A stretch of 64,000 nucleotides of DNA from Tipula vernalis (taxonomy: Eukaryota > Arthropoda > Insecta > Diptera > Tipulidae), in NCBI GenBank assembly GCA_958295665.1, contig OY282560.1, forward strand, positions 262,060,641 through 262,124,640, in the 5' to 3' direction. Made by a program: the position numbers and the translations under genes. Under the pieces are notes generated by a model that was not told the origin of the DNA, searched no databases, and was given only the letters and a program-made list of their open reading frames with translations. Below, in pieces: positions 56,735 through 64,000 of the stretch (positions are counted from its first letter, which is position 1; each line of letters starts with the position of its first letter).

Positions 56735-59471
56735 GAAAATGATTCTCAACGAATCAAAATTCCAGAATTAAAGAGGGAACTTGAGAAACGGGGTTTGGCC
56801 ACTGATGGTAGTAAAGCAGCTTTACAAGCACGACTACGTGGTGCCATGGAGAAAGAAGGGTTAGACGCAGATCAACATGATTTTGGAGAGAAAGTAACGG
56901 ATGCGGCAACCGTAGAGCAGAAAGAAGGAGATAAACAACCGTCAGCCGAAACAACACAACCACCATCTGGAAGTTTCGATTTGTCGCACTTAATGGTTGC
57001 TATGAACCAAATGATGGAACATCAAAACAAGCGACAAATGGAGAAAATTGAGCAGTCAAATGAACGACAGATGGAACAACAAAATCATCAAACCAAGAAA
57101 TAAAACACGAAATGAAACAACAGTTAGGCGAAATTAAGGAGTCAAACCAAATGATAGAGCGTCAGATGGCGGAAATTGCCGAAGGTCAAAAGAAAATGGA
57201 CGAGAAAATTTTAGAACTGTCTACAAATCGTCATGCGAGTACTATAGTGTCCCATACGCCATTTGGAAAATTTTCGAGAAATCCAATTTTAAACTTAGGA
57301 CTAAAATTTGCTCACCATTCTAATCAAATTTTTATGTTTTGTTAGGTTCAGTTTAAAGCTCTAATATTTCTGAATATTTTACAAGAAAGACAAAATAAAT
57401 TTTCTTTCTCTTAAACCCGGGTAATACAATTTTCCCCAAAAAGTCAAAAATTGATATAGGACACTTTTCATATATATTGTTGAAAGTGTTTTTTGTTTTT
57501 ACAAAAATGCTAAAATGCATTGGATATAGGACAGACCAAAAATAAAAATACAACATACAAAATCAAAATAAAATGCCAAAGATATTTTATTTCAAAATTT
57601 CCTCATAGAATAGGATAACTGGACAAATAAAAATTAAAATATTGATAAACAAAACCTCATATGGCCGAAAGAACAAAAGAATTATTATTTATTTCAGAAT
57701 CTGTAAGAGATAGAACAATTTGGTTAAAAAAATCTGAAAGAGCATGACCGATTATATAAGAATCCATAATTAAGTCATTTTTGGGAAAAATGGTCTATAG
57801 GACACTATAGTACTCACGTAACGAAAGGTTCATGGTGAAATAGAGAAATTGCAGACGGAATTACAATCAGAAATTCAACATTTTAGAACTGAATTTCATT
57901 TCCACAAACATTCGACGGAACAACATGTTTCTGCATTTTCAAAGTTCAATTTGAAACGGCCCGCAATCAAAACCGTTGGAACGATAAACATCTTGTCGCA
58001 GCGTTAATAGTGGATCTTAAAGGCGAAGCAGCAGAGGTTTTACAAACCATCCCGGAACAAGAGCACAACAGTTATCTCGAAATTATGAAGGCGCTGGATA
58101 TTAAGTACGGCAGTGACCACAAGCGGGAAATCTATCGCATGGAACTTAAAAGCCGCTACCAAAAGGGAGGAGAATCGCTACAGGAATTTTCATCGGCAAT
58201 TGAGCAATTAGTACATCTAGCACATACAAGTACATTGGCCGATTATATGGAAAGGCTAAAAATTGACGCATTCATTTACGGAATTCGAAATCCAGAGACA
58301 CGCAAGGCGGTGATGTTGTCACCTAAATCAACGTTCGCGGAAACCGTTGCGTTTGCGTTGACGATCGAGGCTGTGCAGAACTCCACCAGACCGTCATTAT
58401 TTTGGCGCCAAATGAATTTAGACTCTAAAGGGTACATCGAGCGGACGGTATACCAAAATTTAGAAGCGGCAGGCTTAGGTGTTGGGAATGCGACAAGTTG
58501 GATCACATCTCAATGGACTTTCGGAGTGTTATACAGAGAAAGAGAAGATCGCCACCTTTTATGCGGGCAAACGCCGAACGGTGGGGACAAAGGTCTAGAG
58601 GCAGCGAGCTATGTTGGGTACGTAACAAGATTGGCCACATCTCGCGAGATTGTTTTGAAGTAAGAGTTAAACGGCACGGATCACCAACTTCTGTGGAAAG
58701 AGCACTAAGAAGAGAGCAGAAATCGGATGAACGGATGGCAACCATCGGTAAACTGGATAGGATAGAAATCACTTTGAAGAAACCAAAGCTGGCTTCACCG
58801 TCTGGTTGCCCCATAACATTCATCTCTGTTACAAGTGTAGCACGAGGCGGAAGCAGCGTAACAATCAAGGGCGATGTTGATGGAAGAAATTGTATCATTA
58901 CGCTGTATCCCGGAGCAACTCATACAATTGTTCGGAAAAACTTGATCGCAGGAGCTTTGCAGCTAGCTAATGGGTTAAAATTAAGAATGGTAAATGGAGA
59001 GTGTGCAATGATTAAAGGGAAAAAGATCGTTAACATAAGGATCGGCGAAACTCTTTGCCCACACGAAGTTCTGGTCGCAGATATTGTAGGCGAGGTTATT
59101 TTGGGAGCGGACTTCATGAGGATGAATGGCTTGTGTTGGATTTTGGACCAGTAATATTGAGCAGCGATAACATCGAGCTGAATCTTAAATTTAATAGTAT
59201 GGATGCGACAGTAAGGCGAGTAACAATCCACCATTGCAAGGAGCTGCCATCGAAATCTGAAACAATTGTTGAGAAAACCAATGAACACCAGGTTAAGCAG
59301 ACATTGGATAAGAAGGGCCAAGTTGTGCGGTGTGGAGTACGAGTTTTGGGCGAACGGATGAAAACTCGATATGCCATACGCTTTCTGGTGTGGCTTCACC
59401 ACTCGCAACAAAAGAAGGAGGATTTATCGACGAAACTTGCAACCTGTATGGACGGCATCCTACATGACTAG
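56735..59471 (+). pseudogene. Gypsy-type gag-protease remnant with SAP domain
   Basis: The frame opens with 'RIKIPELKRELEKRGLATDG' and 'SKAALQARLRGAMEK', a SAP-type DNA-binding motif known from some insect gypsy gags, then a Gln/Lys-rich coiled coil (to 57103 and 57112-57235). A MITE interrupts it at 57237-57815. Capsid-like sequence follows ('LKGEAAEVLQTIPEQEHNSY', 'GESLQEFSSAIEQLVHLAHT', 58010-58440), then a zinc knuckle with one Cys replaced ('LCWVRNKIGHISRDC', about 58608), and a protease in which the DTGA motif reads YPGA ('ITLYPGATHTIVR', about 58900) with 'EVILGADFMRMNGL' intact. RT, RNase H and integrase are absent; the 3' LTR follows. Stops and frame changes occur throughout. Not functional. 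Confidence 0.75.
57237..57815. mobile_element. MITE with perfect agtactatagtgtcc ends
   Basis: A 579-bp segment with perfect 16-bp ends, GAGTACTATAGTGTCC at the left and GGACACTATAGTACTC at the right. The inner sequence is A/T-rich with two internal repeats of ggatataggaca or tataggacac. It splits the gypsy gag. The ends resemble Tc1/mariner-type inverted repeats with a TA target, but the exact boundary cannot be fixed because TA occurs at several positions. Confidence 0.65.
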
Positions 59472-59570
59472 AAAAGAACAAGGAGGTAAACCGAAGGTGG
59501 TGCTTTTAGACAGGTTTGGCCATGAACAGAGAAGGTGATTTGGATCCTGTTCTGGACGAACAGGCTTAGG

Positions 59571-59940
59571 TGAGAATAAGTTAGCTCCATGTTTGACTGT
59601 ACTAAATGGAATTTGGCATGATAAAACAGTTCTAAATGCTTCTACACTATTAGTACTGGAAAAGTCATGAGCTTTCTAGAAGTTTGGTTTGCGTATATAA
59701 AAAGGCGAACGAAATCAAATTAGATTATTAGTATGTATTTGGAACGCTATAGTGTAAACTTGTAAGATTATTATTAGTATTTGGTAAGCGATAGTGTGAA
59801 GATTGTAAAGGAATTAAAAAATGATTTGAAAAGTGTTTTAGTAGAAATAAAAACTATAAGTGTACAGTAAAATTTGAGAATAATTTATATAAAATTATAA
59901 AGTGATTTTGTGAATTTTTATTAATAAATTGTATTGAAAT
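59571..59940 (+). mobile_element. Truncated gypsy 3' LTR
   Basis: Matches the 5' LTR and the solo LTR from agaataagtta to aaattgtattgaaatt, including the TATA box gcgtatataaaaaggcgaac (about 59690-59710). The first roughly 40 bp and the last roughly 130 bp are missing. The adjacent sequence (agcccaaaggcc...) is unrelated, so a deletion or insertion removed the end of the element. Confidence 0.75.
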
Positions 59941-60559
59941 TTAGCCCAAAGGCCAACAGTTATACAAATGTATTACTATTCAAAAATGAGAGGTTGGTAG
60001 TTTGGTTTCGTACTGAAAAGTTGGTCTACTCATCAGGTAGCTACGGCCAAACTACAGAAATACAACGCTCGCCATATACATTAAGTATCTGGCCAGAACA
60101 TGCTGACATAGTGAATTATATTCAATACATCAAAAACCCAAGGAGAAACCACATTTATGTGTTTGTATTATGCCCACACGAATATTTATTAAGAATTTAA
60201 AATTGTCTGTCTGTAATCAATTGATTTTTTCTGCTTTTTAGAGACAAACTGGCTGTAGTACCCGGCATTGCCCGGGGTAAATAAAATATTTTTATTTTAC
60301 CAAAGATGGCACAAAAATTTCATTTTCTTAAATTTAACTTAAATATATCGTTTTGCCAGTATACTCTTCAAAAGGTGGTAAAACATATTTTAACTCCCCC
60401 CAATTAAAGAGACCGCTCCCATCCGATATGTATATACGACTAATTTCATTTATCCATTTATTTTAACTCAGTTTTGTAATTTTTTTTTTAATCGAAATTT
60501 TAGAAAAAATTTGTTGGAGGCACGCATTATCCTTAAGGTCAGAATAATTGGCAGACATC
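59941..60559. other. Spacer with a cccggcattgcccggggtaa phrase
   Basis: An 88-codon frame (59934-60200) has no recognisable family. The phrase cccggcattgcccggggtaa (about 60261-60280), after a run of gtctgtctg, is a GC-rich island of the kind often seen at the ends of interspersed repeats in insect DNA. No clear termini. Confidence 0.35.
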
Positions 60560-60896
60560 TCTTAGTTTTTGCATCACGATAATTCGCCGTCTCGCACTAC
60601 ATTGGTTGTACAGGACTATTTGGCCAACAATTCGACCCATATCGTTCCACTACCGCCATATTTTTCTGATTTATCTCAGTCTGATTTCTGACTATTCCCG
60701 AAACTCAAAAGCCGCTCCGGGGACATCGTTCTGGTTCGATTGAAGACGTACAAGCCGAATCTAAGAAGGTTTTGAAGGCCATTGAAGGAAATCGACCTTA
60801 ACAACTGTTTCGAAGACTGGAAAAAACATTGGCATAAGTGTATTCTATCCGAAGAGGATTACATTCAAGGGGACGAAATAAATTTGAAAGAATAAT
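60560..60896 (+). pseudogene. Mariner transposase C-terminal fragment
   Basis: The frame carries 'HDNSPSRTTLVVQDYLANNS' and 'IVPLPPYFSDLSQSDF', which hold the second and third catalytic Asp regions of a mariner (DD34D) enzyme. After a frame change 'VQAESKKVLKAIEGN' and 'CFEDWKKHWHKCILSEEDYI' follow, ending 'GDEINLKE' at about 60895. The first catalytic Asp and the DNA-binding domain are not present. Several substitutions and a stop show that it is dead. Confidence 0.75.
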
Positions 60897-60999
60897 ACGC
60901 CGCTTGTGTTTTATTTAAAAAGTCTTAGTACTAACCTTAGTACCTACTAATATTCAAAAAAAAAACGTAACGTACGCTGAAAATTCAAAATTTTTTATT

Positions 61000-61165
61000 G
61001 AAAATGAAAGGTGGTTCTATGCCATTTATGTATGAAATACAACATCGTTCATGTGACCACCACGGCTCCTGTTACAGGCCTGCATCCCAACATCAAAATT
61101 TTCGATGACTTTTTCCAATAAAAGCAGTTCAATGGCCTCAATTTCAGCTGGAATGTTAACAATAA
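61000..61165 (-). pseudogene. Transposase C-terminal scrap of another mariner-like family
   Basis: On the minus strand the frame reads 'EIEAIELLLLEKVIENFDVG' and 'MQACNRSRGGHMNDVVFHT', followed by a stop. The RSRGGHxxDVxFHT ending is typical of a second mariner-like family, of which another relic lies at 48992-49300. Only this end remains. Confidence 0.55.
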
Positions 61166-61294
61166 ATGTATTTTTTTGAGCTTAAAATAAGCCATTTTAG
61201 AAGCAAATTAGAATTTACGAACAATTATTCAACACCCCATTGAAAGACAGGTTTTCAATATTTTAAATTTATTTTGAAGTTGAAAAAGAGATTT

Positions 61295-61892
61295 TAATCC
61301 AGTCTCGAACTGATGAACTAATGATTATGAAAAATTCAATCTTCTTATGAGGCTACGGCGACTGAACTGATTGTACGACAATTTACATTCTATATATACA
61401 GAATGTACTTGCAGCTTTTATTAGCGAATTATACTAATACAGCCAAATTCTCTTATAGATTTTGCTACGTCACACTCAAACAGCTCTATTCCTTTGTAAG
61501 TAAATTTTAACAATTAAAAATTTTCTTTTTTACTCTAATTTGAATTAATTACTTAATTCGTCTCATTTCTAATATGCAACCGATCCTAAGACCATTTAAA
61601 TGTGTTTTACAGATTCACACGTAAAGTATATTTTAGAACATTCTGTATATATAGAATATAAATTGTTGCACGATCAGTCCAGTCGCCGCGGCCGGATGAT
61701 TTTTTCATAATCATAATCATAAGGCTCATCAGTTCGAACTGGATTAAATTCTCTAACAATTTTCTGTATGTGGTTAATTGTTCTTAAATACTAACATACT
61801 TCTACGTATTAACCTGTAAAACACATTAAAATCGTCTTAGGATTGGTTGCAAGCTAGAAATTACACGAATTAGTTAATTAATTCAAATTGGT
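61295..61892. repeat. Composite inverted repeat (A...B A' B')
   Basis: Segment A (61295-61405: atccagtctcgaactgatga, atgattatgaaaaa, gcgactgaactgat, acattctatatatacagaat) is mirrored at 61625-61755. Segment B (61538-61618: ttgaattaattacttaattc, atgcaaccgatcctaagac, tgtgttttacag) is mirrored at 61800-61892. The order A-B-A'-B' means two overlapping foldbacks. No gene inside. Probably two nested or recombined foldback MITEs. Confidence 0.65.
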
Positions 61893-62951
61893 GAAAACAG
61901 AAATTCTTAACTGTTTAAAATTTGCTTACACAGAATCCTGTGTGGATGTAACGAAGTTTTATTAAACATTTAAAAGTTAACCTAAAATTGGAATACTATT
62001 TACAAGTTTTTATATGAAAATAAATATAATGCAAAGTGCATTTAGTCATCAATACTCATAACGAAGTCATATTTAATGGTATTTACCAAAATAGTTGGTC
62101 TTGTAATTAAAGAGGCTCTTGCTAGGAGGTTTTTAATGAAATTCTATAAACATGCTTGAGAAAAATAGAATTTAGCTTAATATTTCACCCACACGAATAG
62201 TGGGCCTAATATTTGATGGTATCGGGGTAAGCATGTTATACTTCCGCGTCTGAGTGACAGTGACATTAAACAGAAATTTTACTTTGCGATTATTCGCAAT
62301 CTTCTTTATGTGAGAACTAATAGTGAGATTTAAAAACCTTTCGATATGCGAACTTTGGCGGGTTCCACAATTGCATTGGAGAAATCATTTTCAGCTGATT
62401 CTAAAGAAGAGGGCAATTGTGCTGTAATTTTTAAGGGGTTTGCCGAAAACATAATATTTATTTAAAACGCACTCAATGAGAAAATATTTGACCGATTAGG
62501 CAGAAAAAGACAAGGTAGCTAATCAATATCGGTACTCAAAACTAACAGCCTTAATTTGCAATATTACATATTCTATTTTATACAACTGCACCTAACAAAT
62601 GTTAAATTTTGTTACTGCCTTTTATTCACACGAATATTGTTGGTAGGTTATCAGCAACACCAAATTAGCAAAAGTAGAATGCCCATATCAAGAAAAGGTC
62701 AAAAACGCAATATTTTATTATGCACCACAATAATTTCTCATAAAAAAAAAAAAAAAAAATCTTATCTGTTATTACAGACACTTTTATACACTTCCAATCA
62801 GTAAATTTAATGGATTCATTATCAAAATGGTCACGCCGGTTCAAGACGAAAATTGATTTGATTGACTTCACTAATAAATTATTTTCTTTACCGAAAATTC
62901 TTTATACGTGTTAAGTGCGTTCAGTAATTTGTGTCAAAGTGATATCTAAAA
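61893..62951. other. Spacer upstream of the last LRR gene
   Basis: No gene recognised. An A-run lies at 62745-62759. Close to the LRR start, ctttatacg (about 62900) and an Inr-like ttcagtaattt (about 62919) could be core promoter elements of the gene beginning at 62952; this is inferred from position only. Confidence 0.4.
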
Positions 62952-64000
62952 ATGAAATTATCATACATTTGGTTACTTATTTTTCCGTATCTATTGCTAG
63001 CCTATGGCGAAAAAAATGACTATTGTTTGGGAATCGCAGAGCCATCCTCAAATACGTGTGATTGTGCAAAAATTGTGAAATTTAATTCAAAAATTAGTAA
63101 AATCTCGTGTCCAAAAAGTATACCGCCTCAGATTGAAATCGAAATTAATTTTTATCCACTGCAACAACTCGTGATAAATTGTTACGGCAATTATAATTCG
63201 TTTAATTTAATACCAGATCTAAAACACAATGATAAAAATAATTTTAATTATAATTTACAAATTATCAGACACATTGAATTCGCAAATTGCTACGATCCAG
63301 ACACGTATCATGTTGATAACTACAATTATCAATACGGTAATTTGAATGAAATCTTAATTAAGCTACAACTAAATATATCATCGAACTTATATTTAAAATT
63401 CTCCAACGGTCAGCATAATTCGACCTCACATGCAATAAATAGTGAGACATTTTTTCGAAATTTACAATTTGACGCAATTAAAAATTTGGTTTTGGAAAAT
63501 TTCGATTTATACAGTGTGAATCCGGACAACTTTGTGCTAAATAAATTAAATTTTTGTACCGAAATAAGATTACAAAATTGCGATGAAATTAATTTTGATA
63601 AATTTCGTGATCACAAATCGAATGGCAGTCATCTGGAATATATTGAAATCAGCAATGGTATTGTGAAAAATTTTAATCGATATAATTTAAACAAATTTGG
63701 GAATAAATTGCTTGTGATTAAACTGCAAAAGTCGCAAATTAACCGTAAGGAGTTTAATAACGATCATTTATTTGAGTATGCCAATAAACTCGAATATTTT
63801 CTAATGAACTCGAATTTCGAGACGATCGAATTTAATGAATTTATTTTTGCGAATTTGATTAATCTGAAAGTGTTGACGTTGACAAACGAAGGTATTGAAA
63901 AATTGCACAAAAATATTTTCGCTACTTTAGTACAGTTGCAACAAATTAATTTGGAAGGAAATCGATTAAAATTTTTAGATCGCGAGATTTTCCGGAACAA
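62952..64000 (+). CDS. LRR protein, Toll-ectodomain-like, partial (runs off the window)
   Basis: Open from the ATG at 62952 to the last base, 349 codons with no stop. It starts with a signal peptide (about 1-19, MKLSYIWLLIFPYLLLA), then an N-cap with C25, C36 and C38 in the pattern C-x10-CDC, as in the three other LRR genes. LRRs follow, clearest near the end: 'LINLKVLTLTNEGIEKLHKN' and 'LQQINLEGNRLKFLDREIF'. There are several Asn-linked glycosylation motifs. By analogy with the gene at 49787 it should continue into a second exon with a membrane helix; that cannot be seen here. Codon and base use match the other family members. Confidence 0.85.
   Translation, partial: MKLSYIWLLIFPYLLLAYGEKNDYCLGIAEPSSNTCDCAKIVKFNSKISKISCPKSIPPQIEIEINFYPLQQLVINCYGNYNSFNLIPDLKHNDKNNFNYNLQIIRHIEFANCYDPDTYHVDNYNYQYGNLNEILIKLQLNISSNLYLKFSNGQHNSTSHAINSETFFRNLQFDAIKNLVLENFDLYSVNPDNFVLNKLNFCTEIRLQNCDEINFDKFRDHKSNGSHLEYIEISNGIVKNFNRYNLNKFGNKLLVIKLQKSQINRKEFNNDHLFEYANKLEYFLMNSNFETIEFNEFIFANLINLKVLTLTNEGIEKLHKNIFATLVQLQQINLEGNRLKFLDREIFRN
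63764..64000 (-). other. Antisense open frame, shadow of the LRR gene
   Basis: A minus-strand open frame of 78 codons overlaps the plus-strand LRR coding region in full. It has no signal, motif or family resemblance, and is listed only so that it is not mistaken for a gene. Confidence 0.7.

Noticed and set aside
58920..59411. 163-codon minus-strand frame
   Set aside because: Antisense shadow of the gypsy protease region; no motif of its own.

Overview
This is an AT-rich animal nuclear window, most likely from an insect and plausibly a lower dipteran. The transposon mix (Penelope, CR1/jockey and I-like LINEs, BEL/Pao, Ty3/gypsy, Tc1, mariner, Helitron, hAT, PIF/Harbinger-like) and the Toll-like leucine-rich-repeat (LRR) genes fit that. 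There are no bacterial operons, tRNAs, rRNAs or CRISPR arrays. The organism assignment is inference.

The only intact host genes I can support are four related LRR genes with signal peptides. Two lie on the minus strand (19961-21087 and 38178-39280) and are close paralogues that share upstream sequence. Both show only a first exon, ending at a GT splice donor. One plus-strand gene (49787-52214) is complete, with two exons, a 70-bp intron, two Cys-rich caps, a transmembrane helix and a very short tail without a TIR domain. A fourth, on the plus strand (from 62952), runs off the right edge. They look like a tandem family derived from a Toll-type ectodomain.

Most of the rest is a graveyard of nested mobile elements. 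From left to right: a decayed transposon ORF split by a hAT-type MITE (1.3-2.7 kb); Penelope halves facing away from each other, with a candidate hammerhead ribozyme (3.4-4.2 kb); a DUF4806-like remnant (4.35-5.04 kb); a CR1/jockey LINE interrupted by a Tc1 element that itself carries a solo LTR (5.25-11.34 kb); a degraded Helitron Rep-helicase broken by later insertions (12.0-15.7 kb); a long-terminal-repeat-inverted element with an uncharacterised arthropod transposon protein (15.7-18.2 kb); and a foldback element (18.3-19.2 kb).

The middle (24-44 kb) holds a hAT/ZMYM1-like transposase tail, interspersed and tandem repeat families, GC-rich duplicated modules, a DDE transposase fragment between minisatellite arms, and a Harbinger-like MITE. 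The right part holds a BEL/Pao wreck with a 104-bp perfect palindrome (43.8-48.8 kb), a solo LTR and a gypsy element whose 5' LTR was invaded by an I-like LINE (52.7-59.9 kb), mariner fragments, and a composite inverted repeat (61.3-61.9 kb).

Long stretches between these (for example 28.3-32.0 kb and 33.3-38.1 kb) show no gene I can defend.
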